Origin: Gleimia sp. 6138-11-ORH1
GTDB lineage: Bacteria > Actinomycetota > Actinomycetes > Actinomycetales > Actinomycetaceae
Direction: 5' to 3'
Length of the DNA stretch: 64,000 nt
Assembly: GCF_024814355.1 (NCBI RefSeq)
Contig: NZ_JANUXV010000001.1
Coordinates: 1-64,000, forward strand
How positions within the stretch are numbered: position 1 is the first letter of the stretch; each line of letters opens with the position of its first letter. The notes under the pieces are model-generated. The model was not told the DNA's origin. It saw only the letters and a list, made by a program, of their open reading frames with translations, and did not search any database. Shown here in pieces: positions 1-8,755 of this stretch. A program made the translations under genes and the position numbers.

Positions 1-785
1 CGGAGAATGCTTATGCTCCGGCTTTGTATGATACTGCGTTGAAGTTGGCTGTTGGTAAGTCTGATCGGTTTATTAAGATTGGTGATCCTAAGAAGATTAC
101 TTTAGTTGATAAAGCGACTTTAGATTGTGATCCTCGGATTGCGACTGCTCCTGTGGTGGAAGCGAAGTTTGATTTGGTTCCTGCGCAGTGTGTTAATAAG
201 GTGGCTGAGGATAATCAGTTGAAGGTTACTGGTAAGGTTGCTGCTAATGTTCGTTTTGTAGCTACTGTTGATGGTCAGTCGATTTCTTTGAAGCAGGAAT
301 TGCGGGAGAAGTTGAGTGCTGCTGGTACTTTGACGCTTGCTGATTTGCAGGCTGCTTATCCTAACTATGCTGTTCCTTATGGTAAGGAACTGCAGGTGCA
401 GATGTATTACTTTGATGCGGAGAATGCTTATGCTCCGGCTTTGTATGATACTGCGTTGAAGTTGGCTGTTGGTAAGTCTGATCGGTTTATTAAGATTGGT
501 GATCCTAAGAAGATTACTTTAGTTGATAAAGCGACTTTAGATTGCAAGGTAACTGATCCAGTTGCACCGGAACAGCCAAAGGTAACTGATCCAGTTGCTC
601 CTGAACAGCCAAAAGTTAAAGAGCCTAATAAGGAACAACCTGGTAAGAGCGCGATTGCAGTGAAGCCAGGAAAGAAAGCTACTCTGCCGCAAACAGGTAG
701 TTCAGCAGGCTTGTTGGCAATCTTTAGCATTCTGACTCTATTCGCTGGAATTACGCTAATGCGTACCCAGCGTAAAGAGAGCTGA
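1..785 (+). CDS. LPXTG-anchored surface repeat protein (5' end missing)
   Basis: This is the C-terminal part of a cell-wall-anchored surface protein; the reading frame is open to the left window edge, so the true start is outside. A 139-residue (417 bp) unit is visible: the segment at 3-125 recurs at 420-542 with no base change. A proline-rich spacer follows, with two copies of KVTDPVAPEQP. The end is a sortase signal: LPQTG, a hydrophobic segment and a basic tail (RTQRKES). Sortase A-type transpeptidase would link it to peptidoglycan. The repeated domains use mostly T- and G-ending codons, while the spacer and anchor use more typical codons. The binding target is unknown. A strong hairpin terminator follows. 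Confidence 0.85.
   Translation, partial: ENAYAPALYDTALKLAVGKSDRFIKIGDPKKITLVDKATLDCDPRIATAPVVEAKFDLVPAQCVNKVAEDNQLKVTGKVAANVRFVATVDGQSISLKQELREKLSAAGTLTLADLQAAYPNYAVPYGKELQVQMYYFDAENAYAPALYDTALKLAVGKSDRFIKIGDPKKITLVDKATLDCKVTDPVAPEQPKVTDPVAPEQPKVKEPNKEQPGKSAIAVKPGKKATLPQTGSSAGLLAIFSILTLFAGITLMRTQRKES
3..542 (+). repeat. 417-bp tandem domain repeat, identical copies
   Basis: Positions 3-125 and 420-542 are the same sequence, 417 bp apart, in frame. The first copy is cut by the window edge. Identity at the DNA level points to recent duplication or gene conversion. Confidence 0.85.
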
Positions 786-807
786 ATCTAAAAATACTTA
801 ACAAAGC

Positions 808-854
808 AATAATCGGCGTGATGAAACATTTGATATTTCATCACGCCGATTATT
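808..854. terminator. bidirectional hairpin terminator
   Basis: A perfect 19-bp stem (808-826 with 836-854) with a 9-nt loop lies between the convergent surface-protein and TrkA genes, with A- and T-rich flanks on both sides. Confidence 0.8.
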
Positions 855-944
855 AATTAAATCACCTAGTAGAATCTGAAACCCAAGACTGCAATAGCAG
901 AAACCTCAGTCCACTAAAAAATAGTTAGACGGCAATAAAGAATG

Positions 945-1616
945 TTACGGACGATTTGCAAAGTACTCTAATAGAGCGCCGTCACCGGAAACGATAATAA
1001 TATCTTCCTTATCAATACGCGTATCTGCCGAAGCATAAGCAAAACCCAACCCAGGTTTCAAAACCCCGAGCACATTCACCCCGTAGCGAGCGCGAATATC
1101 CGACTGGGCTAACGTAAAGCCCTGGAATTCTTTTGGTGGACGCATTTTCATAATCGCAAATCCTTGCTTATCCATTTCGATATAGTCCAACATGCGACCT
1201 GAAACTAAATGGGCAGTACGCTGTCCCGCATCAAACTCTGGATAAACCACGTGATGAGCGCCAATCCGACGCAAAATCCGCCCATGCTCTCTGGAAGTTG
1301 CTTTAGCCCAAATAGACGGCATACCAATATCCACTAAGTTCGCGGTAATCAACACAGAGGCTTCTAAAGAAGACCCCACCGAAACCACAGCTGCAGAAAA
1401 GTCTCTGGCACCAAGCTGCTCCAACGCTTCCGCATTCGAAGCGTCCGCTTCAACCAGCGGAATCCGCCCCGTGAACTGTTGGATTTTAGCGGGATTCTTT
1501 TCTACCGCTAAAGTCTCTCTACCCAGTCGATCTAAAGTAGAGGCCACAGCAGAACCAAACCGACCTAAACCGATCACCAGCGTACCGGACGATGACTGCC
1601 AATCCGACTCAGCCAT
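945..1616 (-). CDS. trkA: Trk/Ktr potassium uptake regulatory subunit TrkA
   Basis: A 223-residue cytoplasmic gating subunit of a Trk/Ktr potassium channel complex. An N-terminal RCK/TrkA-N Rossmann domain has GLGRFG at residues 16-21 and an acidic residue at the end of the second strand (AVEKNPAK), consistent with nucleotide binding. A TrkA-C domain follows from about residue 140. Length fits KtrA-type single-RCK proteins. It lies 39 bp downstream of the membrane subunit gene on the same strand, so the two are surely one operon. Confidence 0.9.
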   Translation of the reverse strand: MAESDWQSSSGTLVIGLGRFGSAVASTLDRLGRETLAVEKNPAKIQQFTGRIPLVEADASNAEALEQLGARDFSAAVVSVGSSLEASVLITANLVDIGMPSIWAKATSREHGRILRRIGAHHVVYPEFDAGQRTAHLVSGRMLDYIEMDKQGFAIMKMRPPKEFQGFTLAQSDIRARYGVNVLGVLKPGLGFAYASADTRIDKEDIIIVSGDGALLEYFANRP

Positions 1617-1655
1617 TAGGAAGCCCCCTTAAAAACATGAATAACTAGAATGATT

Positions 1656-3134
1656 CTACCCAACAATTGGTGATTCTTCTGGAAGACGTATCACTCTACG
1701 CCGAGAACGCAAAGCCAAAGCAGCTGCGAAAGTCATTGTCCCCACTCTGCCTAAGAACATCAGCAACGTCAGCAAATATTTAGCACCATCCGGAAGCAAC
1801 GGCGTAATTCCGGTAGATAACCCGACTGTGGCAAATGCTGAAATAGTTTCAAAAAGCGCCTGATCTAAAGAAAAAGGCGTAATAAGTAACATCACCAAAG
1901 TTGCAGCCGCAACAATAAAAGAACCAATCAAGGTAACTGCAATGGCAACTCTCACCGTGGAAGGAGGAATACGGCGTCCAAACACTTCAATATCACGATC
2001 CCCACGCGCTTCAGCTAAAACAGCCAAAGCTAAAATTGCGAAAGTAGTTACCTTCATACCCCCAGCAGTAGACGCAGAACCACCCCCAATAAACATGAAA
2101 ATGTCTTGGATAAACCAAGTTCCGCGAGTCATCTCACTCATATCAACAATAGAAATACCGGAAGTACGAGAATTCGCACCAGCCAATAAACTATGCATGA
2201 CCCGATCCAGAACCGAAAGTTTCCCGAAAGTCGCTTCATTTTGCCATTCGGAAGCTCCCACTAAAATCACGTTCACAATATAGAGAGCAAAATACACCAC
2301 CAAAGTTAGTTTGGTATGTAACGAAAGCCGTTTCGGTGTCCGCCAATTTGCTGAAAGATCACGCATCACGGGGAAGCCAATAGCCCCCAGGAAAGTTCCC
2401 AAAATAATCGGGGTAATCATCCAAATATCAGAAGTAAACGGAGCTAAACCACCAGGCAGAATAATGAAACCAGCATTGTTGAAAATCGAAATCGCCGTAA
2501 ATAAGGCGTACCACACAGAATGCGCAAAATCATTTTCTAAAGTGAGGAACCTGGGCAAAAGCACCAAAAAGAGAAGAAAATCTACTGTCAAAGCCGTGAC
2601 CACCACGGCTTTCAAAAGTGAACCCAACTGCCCTAAAGAAGAAGTTTTCGTTTCAGAAGCAGCCAAAAGACGCTGCGTTAAACCCAAATGATGAGAAACT
2701 GCCAGACCTAAAGCAGAAGCTAAAGTCATCACCCCTAAACCACCGATAGAAATCGCGATAGCAAGAACTACCTGCCCAAACGGAGACCAGTAGCTGGCCG
2801 TATCAACAGTTACTAAACCAGTGACACAAACAGCAGAAGTTGCCGTGAAAAGGGCATCAGCAAACGGGGCGCGCTGCCCGCTGGTAGTGGCAATCGGTAG
2901 GCTCAGCAACCCGGTTACAATCGCGATAATAGTTGCGAAAATTCCCACCGCAACACGCGCCGGATAAGTGCGCGCATAGTAGTCAGCAGCTTGGCGGAGG
3001 CGGGCAATTAGAGTATTTTCCGTCCGAGGGCGACTGCTGGGGGTAACAGATTGTTCAGTGGCTTTTAAAGGAGGAAGCCTATCAGGACGAAACACAACGT
3101 TCTTGTTGCGTGAAAAGGGAAGAGGGAACTTCAC
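1656..3134 (-). CDS. trkH: Trk/Ktr potassium transporter membrane subunit
   Basis: A 492-residue integral membrane protein of the TrkH/KtrB family, which moves K+ together with the TrkA subunit encoded just downstream. Several hydrophobic segments are visible, with filter-like stretches such as TSAVCVTGL, NNAGF and GGGSASTAGGMK, the last typical of the family. The basic N-terminus is probably cytoplasmic. The start is supported by AAAGGAC about 8 nt upstream. It is the first gene of a two-gene operon. Confidence 0.9.
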   Translation of the reverse strand: MKFPLPFSRNKNVVFRPDRLPPLKATEQSVTPSSRPRTENTLIARLRQAADYYARTYPARVAVGIFATIIAIVTGLLSLPIATTSGQRAPFADALFTATSAVCVTGLVTVDTASYWSPFGQVVLAIAISIGGLGVMTLASALGLAVSHHLGLTQRLLAASETKTSSLGQLGSLLKAVVVTALTVDFLLFLVLLPRFLTLENDFAHSVWYALFTAISIFNNAGFIILPGGLAPFTSDIWMITPIILGTFLGAIGFPVMRDLSANWRTPKRLSLHTKLTLVVYFALYIVNVILVGASEWQNEATFGKLSVLDRVMHSLLAGANSRTSGISIVDMSEMTRGTWFIQDIFMFIGGGSASTAGGMKVTTFAILALAVLAEARGDRDIEVFGRRIPPSTVRVAIAVTLIGSFIVAAATLVMLLITPFSLDQALFETISAFATVGLSTGITPLLPDGAKYLLTLLMFLGRVGTMTFAAALALRSRRRVIRLPEESPIVG

Positions 3135-3271
3135 AATCTGTCCTTTAACTGAACTGTTTTAAGATACTAAGGTTACTTATATTATGTTACTTACTAAAGG
3201 TCGTTCCCAGCTACCTTTAATCAGCTTTTTTGAGTTAAACTAGTTTTTGGCGCAGGTTAAACTGCATAAGT

Positions 3272-3299
3272 TTGACAAATCATGCACTTACTCTATAAA
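3272..3299 (+). promoter_or_regulatory. Promoter for bS22 gene
   Basis: TTGACA at 3272-3277 and TATAAA at 3294-3299 with a 16-bp spacer form a near-consensus housekeeping promoter. An inverted repeat, TGCACTT (3283-3289) with AAGTGCA (3298-3304), overlaps the -10 box and could be an operator. Start of the message would lie about 45 nt before the ATG. Confidence 0.7.
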
Positions 3300-3350
3300 G
3301 TGCATATTTGGCTGGTAAATGTCCAGGAAACATCGTTAAGGAGGGGCAAA

Positions 3351-3449
3351 ATGGGCTCCGTTATTAAGAAACGTCGCAAGCGTATGGCGAAGAAGAAGCA
3401 CCGCAAGTTGCTTCGTAAGACTCGTCACCAGCGTCGTAACAAGAAGTGA
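3351..3449 (+). CDS. Small ribosomal protein bS22 (AURKAIP1/COX24 domain)
   Basis: A 32-residue, extremely basic protein beginning MGSVIKKRRKRMAKKKHRK. Actinobacterial proteins of this type, annotated as AURKAIP1/COX24-domain proteins, were identified in mycobacterial ribosome structures as the extra small-subunit protein bS22. The start is firm: AAGGAGG lies 6-8 nt upstream, and the gene is flanked by a strong promoter and a strong terminator as a single-gene unit. It is short enough to be missed by automated gene finding. Confidence 0.88.
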   Translation: MGSVIKKRRKRMAKKKHRKLLRKTRHQRRNKK

Positions 3450-3450
3450 T

Positions 3451-3477
3451 TAAAAGCCCCGCAATGCGGGGCTTTTA
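3451..3477 (+). terminator. Terminator of bS22 gene
   Basis: A 12-bp GC-rich stem (3451-3462 with 3466-3477) with a 3-nt loop starts one base after the stop codon. Confidence 0.85.
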
Positions 3478-3531
3478 ACGTTTACAGTTACTTACCTTAA
3501 ATGAGAGACAAAACCTCTCATCTAAAACAAG

Positions 3532-4197
3532 CTACTGCAAATTCTGCGCTTCTGAAGTTCCCGGAACTAAATCTGCCGCATGCTTAAGTAAATGCCCAGC
3601 AGGTTCCCAATAGTAACAACCCACCAGCGTGTAGTCGTCAAAAACTAAAGAAGTAATTGACGCTAAAGAACATTCACGCTGGTACGGCAAATGTGCCAAC
3701 GGCCAGCCCTCAACCCAAGAACGCACCACCCAAATGGGAAGCTGATGGGAAACCAAAAGAGCTTCCCTCCCATAAGCAACCTCTAGAGTGTCAGCGATGA
3801 CAGAGCGCATCCGCGCCAAAATCTGCACATAAGGTTCACCCCAAGAAGGCCTAAAAGGATTCAGAAACTGGCTCCAATGTTCTGGGCGTAATGCTTGTTT
3901 CCAATTAGAGGCAATATCTGCGCCCTCGAAATGATTCCATGCTTCTACCAGGCGAGCATCCGCCGTAACCGGTAAATCATACTCTAAAGCAGCAGGCAAA
4001 GCTGTTTGCTGCGTGCGCAGCAGGGGAGAAGCCGCAATTAAAGCCAAATCAGCTTCCTCTTTACGCAAACCCTGCGCAGAAGCAAAAGCCATTTTATGCC
4101 CTAAAGCAGAAAGCTCGAACCCCGGCAACCGCCCGTAAAGAACCCGCTCAGGATTAGCAACCTCACCGTGCCGCATCAGATGAATCGTCGTCTGCAT
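3532..4197 (-). CDS. Histidine phosphatase family protein
   Basis: A 221-residue member of the phosphoglycerate-mutase-like superfamily. The signature LMRHGE lies at residues 7-12, with the phospho-accepting His at residue 10, and the second His motif is in LLVSHQLP. A start at 4197 (MQTTIHLMRHGE) is preferred over the upstream ATG at 4236, because it has AAGGGG(G)AAGG just upstream and the signature normally sits near the N-terminus. It overlaps the 3' end of the PLDc_N gene by 35 bp and is last in the menE-menA operon. The substrate is unknown. Confidence 0.85.
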   Translation of the reverse strand: MQTTIHLMRHGEVANPERVLYGRLPGFELSALGHKMAFASAQGLRKEEADLALIAASPLLRTQQTALPAALEYDLPVTADARLVEAWNHFEGADIASNWKQALRPEHWSQFLNPFRPSWGEPYVQILARMRSVIADTLEVAYGREALLVSHQLPIWVVRSWVEGWPLAHLPYQRECSLASITSLVFDDYTLVGCYYWEPAGHLLKHAADLVPGTSEAQNLQ

Positions 4198-4669
4198 GCC
4201 CTTCCCCCTTATCTTTAGATTTACTGTCCTGCTCATCAGAGTTACTGTCCTGCGAATCTAATTTTGGAATCTGCAATTCACCGCTAGCAGCAGCATCCGT
4301 CTGCTCCGACGCAGCCCGAGCTTCCTTCCGCCGCTTATACAGTTCCTTTTCCAACTTCCACAAAAACTCTGGATCATCATCAGGAGCAACCGGGTCACCA
4401 TGAGACGCAGAACGTGAAGCACGTTTTTTACCTTGGAAAATCTCCCCTAAAGAAAACCCATTCTCATCAGCCAACTGGACACGAGAAATCACCAGCCACG
4501 CTAAACCACCAAAAGGAGGAAGAATTATTGAAAATAAAATCCAATAAGCCTTCGGAATACCTCCGGGAAACTGGCCAGAAGGAAAACGATCAGGACGGGT
4601 TGAAGCAATCTCAGCCACCGCAAAAATGGTAATAGCTACCGAAAAAATCAAAAACAAAACTCGTGGCAC
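4163..4669 (-). CDS. PLDc_N domain membrane protein
   Basis: A 168-residue protein with two predicted membrane helices near the N-terminus (about residues 4-20 and 43-62) matching the small PLDc_N family, including the typical PPFGGLAWLV segment. A hydrophilic charged tail follows, rich in Asp, Ser and Lys at the end. No phospholipase catalytic domain is present. It lies 40 bp after menA and overlaps the phosphatase gene, so it is probably co-transcribed with the menaquinone genes. Function is not known. Confidence 0.75.
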   Translation of the reverse strand: MPRVLFLIFSVAITIFAVAEIASTRPDRFPSGQFPGGIPKAYWILFSIILPPFGGLAWLVISRVQLADENGFSLGEIFQGKKRASRSASHGDPVAPDDDPEFLWKLEKELYKRRKEARAASEQTDAAASGELQIPKLDSQDSNSDEQDSKSKDKGEGHADDDSSDAAR

Positions 4670-4709
4670 AAAACCTCCTCAAAGCTATAAGAACCAGACT
4701 AACAGCAAG

Positions 4710-5618
4710 CTAGCTGAGGAAATACCCTAAACTGATGACAAAACCGAAAAGCAACGTAGTTACCCCCAAATTACGAAGCGCAGGAAGTAAACCAGCTCCC
4801 ACTATAGAAGGCAGCGTATTTTGCACCAGCAAAATAAAAACAGAGCCAAAAAGCAAGAAACTCACCCAATAAAAAGCCAACGGTAAGGAAAGCGGTAAAG
4901 AAAGTAGACCTAATAAAAGCCCCGCCCCAATCAGACCCTGACAAACTAAACGAGAAACACGATCACCTAAACGAACCGCGACAGTACGTTTACCTACCTG
5001 CGAATCAGTTGGAATATCACGAATATTGTTAATGAATAACAGGGCGACCGATAAGAAACCCACCCCAGAAGCTGCCAGCCACAACCAAAGTGGTGCTTGC
5101 TGCACCTGCACCCAGGTAGTGCCAACTGTAGCCATTAAACCAAAAAAGACGAACACGAAAAGCTCAGATAAGCCAACCCCCGCATACCCGTAAGGAGTTT
5201 TACCGCCAGTGTAAAACCAAGCCGCAACTACCGCTAAAACCCCCGGTAGTAAAAGAACCCACTGACCAGAAATAAATAAAATTACTAAACCGGTTAAACC
5301 GGCAAAAGCAAAACAAGCTAAGGCCACAAATAAAACAGTTTTTGGACTCACCAAACCAGATGCCGTTAAACGCAGTGGCCCAGAACGCGCATCGTCAGTA
5401 CCGCGAATACCATCAGAGTAGTCATTGGAAAAATTAACACCAATCTGCAACGCTAAAGCCACTAACAACGCTAAAACAGACAGTCCCCAATGCAACCCAC
5501 CTAACCGATCGGCAGCCCCAATCCCAATTAAAACCGGAGCCACTGCCGCTGGAAGTGTCCGTAAACGAGCACCCTCTAACCAATCTTGCAAAGACACCTG
5601 TCTGTTTAACTCGCTCAC
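4710..5618 (-). CDS. menA: 1,4-dihydroxy-2-naphthoate polyprenyltransferase
   Basis: A 302-residue UbiA-superfamily membrane prenyltransferase that attaches the isoprenoid tail to dihydroxynaphthoate, forming demethylmenaquinone. The two Asp-rich motifs are present: NFSNDYSDGIRGTD (about residues 64-77) and DIPTDSQVGKRT (about residues 201-212). Eight to nine hydrophobic segments fit the family. The ATG overlaps the menE stop in an ATGA arrangement (5615-5618), implying translational coupling. Confidence 0.95.
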   Translation of the reverse strand: MSELNRQVSLQDWLEGARLRTLPAAVAPVLIGIGAADRLGGLHWGLSVLALLVALALQIGVNFSNDYSDGIRGTDDARSGPLRLTASGLVSPKTVLFVALACFAFAGLTGLVILFISGQWVLLLPGVLAVVAAWFYTGGKTPYGYAGVGLSELFVFVFFGLMATVGTTWVQVQQAPLWLWLAASGVGFLSVALLFINNIRDIPTDSQVGKRTVAVRLGDRVSRLVCQGLIGAGLLLGLLSLPLSLPLAFYWVSFLLFGSVFILLVQNTLPSIVGAGLLPALRNLGVTTLLFGFVISLGYFLS

Positions 5619-6928
5619 AGTTCCTCCTTAACAACTGGCTTCACCCAAAAATTCGCGCTTCGTTGAGCCACTGGTAACCCCAACTGTTCCTTAACTAACT
5701 CCACTAAAACACTCCGGTTCGGTTTCCCCAAATCCGTGAGCGGCAATGCTGCAACCGCTAAAAATGCTTGCGGAGCAAACTCACGCCCCAAAACTTCACC
5801 CACTAAGTCCCGCCACTTCGAAGCAGAACTAACCCCAGGTGCAACAACTACAGCTGCAACCAACTGCCCCCAAGTATCATCAGCCACCCCAACGACCGCA
5901 ACTTCAGTTAGCTCAGTTACATCTAAAAGAGCGTCAGCGACAACTGCCGGAGAAATATTCAAACCGCCTGAAATAATAACGTCATCGGCTCTACCAAGTA
6001 CCTGAACAATTCCGCCCTCGGAAATAATCTGATCCGCAGTGCGTAAGAATTTTTTCTCACCTTGCCAAATGAAATCCGCTCCCGCTTCACCATCTAAATA
6101 ATCAACCAGTAAAGACGGGGAATGGATTAATGCACACCCGTTTTCCGCGGCAATAACCTCAACCCCTGGCAGCGGCACCCCATCGTAAACTACTCCACCA
6201 GAAGTTTCAGTCATGCCATAACTGGTGTGTACCCGCAAACCAGCTTCGCGAGCAACCTGCAACAGTTGGCGAGGAACCTGCGTGCCCCCAACCAAAATCG
6301 CGTCCAAACGACGCAAATAATCCAACAGCTCACCGCCCGCATCCAACGCGGCAGCTAACTGCTTAGGCACTATCGCCAGGTAAGCGCGCAAATCAGAACG
6401 CACCCCACCACCAGAAAACATTGACCGGCACGCTCGCGTTAAAGCATCAGCATCAAAACCCGCATCCAACTCAGCAATAATCGGAGAAGCCTCTGCCACA
6501 CAGCACCGCACCAAAGTCATTAAACCCGCAATATGATGAACCGGCAAAGCCACAATCCACCGGCCGGGGCCTCCCAAAGCCTCATGGGTGGCACGGGCTG
6601 AAGCAACTAAAGCACCATAAGACAACCCCACTAACCGCGGCTGGCCGGTAGTAGAACCAGAAGTCTCCACAATCACGTCTACTTCAGCGGGTAGGCGGCG
6701 CAAACGTTGCTCTAACTCTGCGGTACTTTGCGCGATTACCGGCGGATAACACTCCGCTACTGGCCGGGGCGCAACCACAATCCACCGACCGCGTTTTTGA
6801 CCTGTCTTTTCTTCTCTTTCAAAAAACTCCCAGAGTTTATGAATAGCAGAATAAGTACGAGTAATAGCTAAAGCTGAAGTTCCCCCCGGAACTAGCATTA
6901 ACTCTGGGGCTAAAGCAGGAACGGTCAC
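5615..6928 (-). CDS. menE: o-succinylbenzoate-CoA ligase
   Basis: A 437-residue acyl-adenylate-forming enzyme that activates o-succinylbenzoate with CoA in menaquinone synthesis. Visible motifs are the P-loop TSGSTTGQPR (about residues 89-98), YGMTETSGG, the hinge GRADDVIISGG, and the catalytic-Lys region LTDLGKPNR near the C-terminus. The GTG start at 6928 has AAGGAG 7 nt upstream. It is the first gene of a minus-strand operon menE-menA-PLDc_N-phosphatase. Shorter than general acyl-CoA ligases, as usual for actinobacterial MenE. Confidence 0.93.
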   Translation of the reverse strand: MTVPALAPELMLVPGGTSALAITRTYSAIHKLWEFFEREEKTGQKRGRWIVVAPRPVAECYPPVIAQSTAELEQRLRRLPAEVDVIVETSGSTTGQPRLVGLSYGALVASARATHEALGGPGRWIVALPVHHIAGLMTLVRCCVAEASPIIAELDAGFDADALTRACRSMFSGGGVRSDLRAYLAIVPKQLAAALDAGGELLDYLRRLDAILVGGTQVPRQLLQVAREAGLRVHTSYGMTETSGGVVYDGVPLPGVEVIAAENGCALIHSPSLLVDYLDGEAGADFIWQGEKKFLRTADQIISEGGIVQVLGRADDVIISGGLNISPAVVADALLDVTELTEVAVVGVADDTWGQLVAAVVVAPGVSSASKWRDLVGEVLGREFAPQAFLAVAALPLTDLGKPNRSVLVELVKEQLGLPVAQRSANFWVKPVVKEEL

Positions 6929-7218
6929 AAATGACTCCTTAAAATAGGTACATTCTTCATTTTATATGTCTTTAATAAATAGTGTGGGGGACAGGGGCGT
7001 GACCGCGTAATCGTGCAAATAGAAATAAAACTGCTGAGAAGTTTAAAAACGAGTAAAAGAAGTTAGAAATTTGAGCAAAAGCACAACCAGAGTATCTGCC
7101 TCTTTTAAGCTAATTCACATATAATTAGGAAGAATATAGAAGCCAGGTCTAAGCCAATCGAAAATTTCACCGAATTTTCAGGGGAAAATACCTGGACGGT
7201 GAACCTAAAAGGGAAAGC

Positions 7219-8715
7219 ATGGACACAGTAGACGATCTTACAAATGCAACAGAGAATGTAAGCGCAGCGCCAGAAAAGAAACGTTTCAAACGTGGAATGA
7301 AAGTAGCTGTGGGTGTTGCAGCTGTTTTAGGGCTAACTTTGGGTAGCTCCATGGTTGCGTACGGAGTTTACTATGAGGATCGTGTACTTCCTGCAGTAAC
7401 CCTCCAAGGAAAAGATATTTCAGGGATGAAGCAGGCAGAAGTTGAAAAATTAATCGCTGACACTTCTGCAGGTAAAGAACTGGTCTTTGAAGTTGGTAGC
7501 GAAAAAATTCAAGCCAAATACGAAGAACTGGGCATTACTACTGACGTAGCTGCCACAGTTGATAGTGTTTTTTCTGCGAACCAAACTCTTTGGAATCGTT
7601 TTATCGCCTACTTTGCTCCCCGCGATCTGATGATCGTGAAAAAAGTTGATGAAGCTAAACTGAATCAATTTGCAGACGGATTAGAAGAAAAACTAGCTAA
7701 ACCACGGCAAAACGCAAAATTAGAATATGACGCTGAAGTCGGCGAATTTAAAGCTATCCCAGGTGTTACCGGCGAAGTAGTAGATAAAGCTGATCTGCTG
7801 ACTCAGGTGAAAGCCAAACTGGCTACTCTTGACGAAGCCCCAGTTAAAGCGAAAATCGTTTCTCAAGAACCAGATGTTACTGATGAACAGGTAAACGCCT
7901 ACAAAACTAAAGCTGTAGAACTGGCTAATCTGAAACTTGCTTTCTTTGAAGGTAACTATGACATTGAAGTTCCCGTGGCGAAAAAAGCCACTTTGCTTAG
8001 CTTCACTGACGCAGACGGAAAAACTGTAGAACCCCACTATGACGAAGCTAAAGTGCATAAGTACGTAATGGACTTGTCAGTGGAAACTAACTCCCTCCCA
8101 GAACCAGCTTTGCACAATGTCAATAGCAAGGGTGCAGTGGTACAGGTAGCTACCGAAGGAAAACCCGGGTGGAACGTAAACAACGCTGAAGCAGTTGCTA
8201 ATCAAACTGTTGAAGCTCTAAAAGCAGGGAAAGAATTCCGCGGAGAATTCACCTACGATAAAGTTCCCCAACCGGTGGAAACCCGTTTAATCGCTGACGG
8301 GGCAGAAGGCTTAGCCTACCAGGCAGCCCCCGGGGAACGTTGGATCGACATTAACCTCTCTAACTTAACAATGACCGCCTATGAGGGTTCAACACCGGTT
8401 TACCATACAAACCAGATTGTTCCGGGCGCGCCAGAAACCCCCACGATAACTGGTAAGTTCGCCGTTTACTTGAAATACAATGTGCAGGATATGCGCGGCA
8501 CCAACATCGACGGGTCACCTTACTTAACTAAAGGCGTACCTTGGGTGACTTACTTCCACGGTGGCTACGCGATTCACGGGGCACCTTGGCGCGCTTACTT
8601 TGGTTTAGGGCACTCAGCAGGTGGTTCACACGGCTGTGTGAATACCCCCAGCGTACACGCGAAGTTCATCTACGACTGGTCACAGATGGGTGACCCGGTA
8701 GTGGTTCACTACTGA
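7219..8715 (+). CDS. L,D-transpeptidase with VanW-type peptidoglycan-binding domains
   Basis: A 498-residue cell-wall enzyme making 3-3 cross-links or attaching wall proteins. A short cytoplasmic basic stretch precedes one membrane helix (about residues 34-53), so it is a signal-anchored exported protein. The middle holds VanW/PG_binding_4-like domains, and residues about 375-498 form a YkuD catalytic domain with HGAPW and SHGCVNTP; the catalytic Cys is residue 473. Members of this architecture are common in Gram-positive actinobacteria. A possible TATAAT lies at 7120-7125. It stands between the two menaquinone gene groups without an obvious functional link. Confidence 0.9.
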   Translation: MDTVDDLTNATENVSAAPEKKRFKRGMKVAVGVAAVLGLTLGSSMVAYGVYYEDRVLPAVTLQGKDISGMKQAEVEKLIADTSAGKELVFEVGSEKIQAKYEELGITTDVAATVDSVFSANQTLWNRFIAYFAPRDLMIVKKVDEAKLNQFADGLEEKLAKPRQNAKLEYDAEVGEFKAIPGVTGEVVDKADLLTQVKAKLATLDEAPVKAKIVSQEPDVTDEQVNAYKTKAVELANLKLAFFEGNYDIEVPVAKKATLLSFTDADGKTVEPHYDEAKVHKYVMDLSVETNSLPEPALHNVNSKGAVVQVATEGKPGWNVNNAEAVANQTVEALKAGKEFRGEFTYDKVPQPVETRLIADGAEGLAYQAAPGERWIDINLSNLTMTAYEGSTPVYHTNQIVPGAPETPTITGKFAVYLKYNVQDMRGTNIDGSPYLTKGVPWVTYFHGGYAIHGAPWRAYFGLGHSAGGSHGCVNTPSVHAKFIYDWSQMGDPVVVHY

Positions 8716-8755
8716 TCCTTAAGACAATAACAGTAATACGCTCATAACTACTAGA

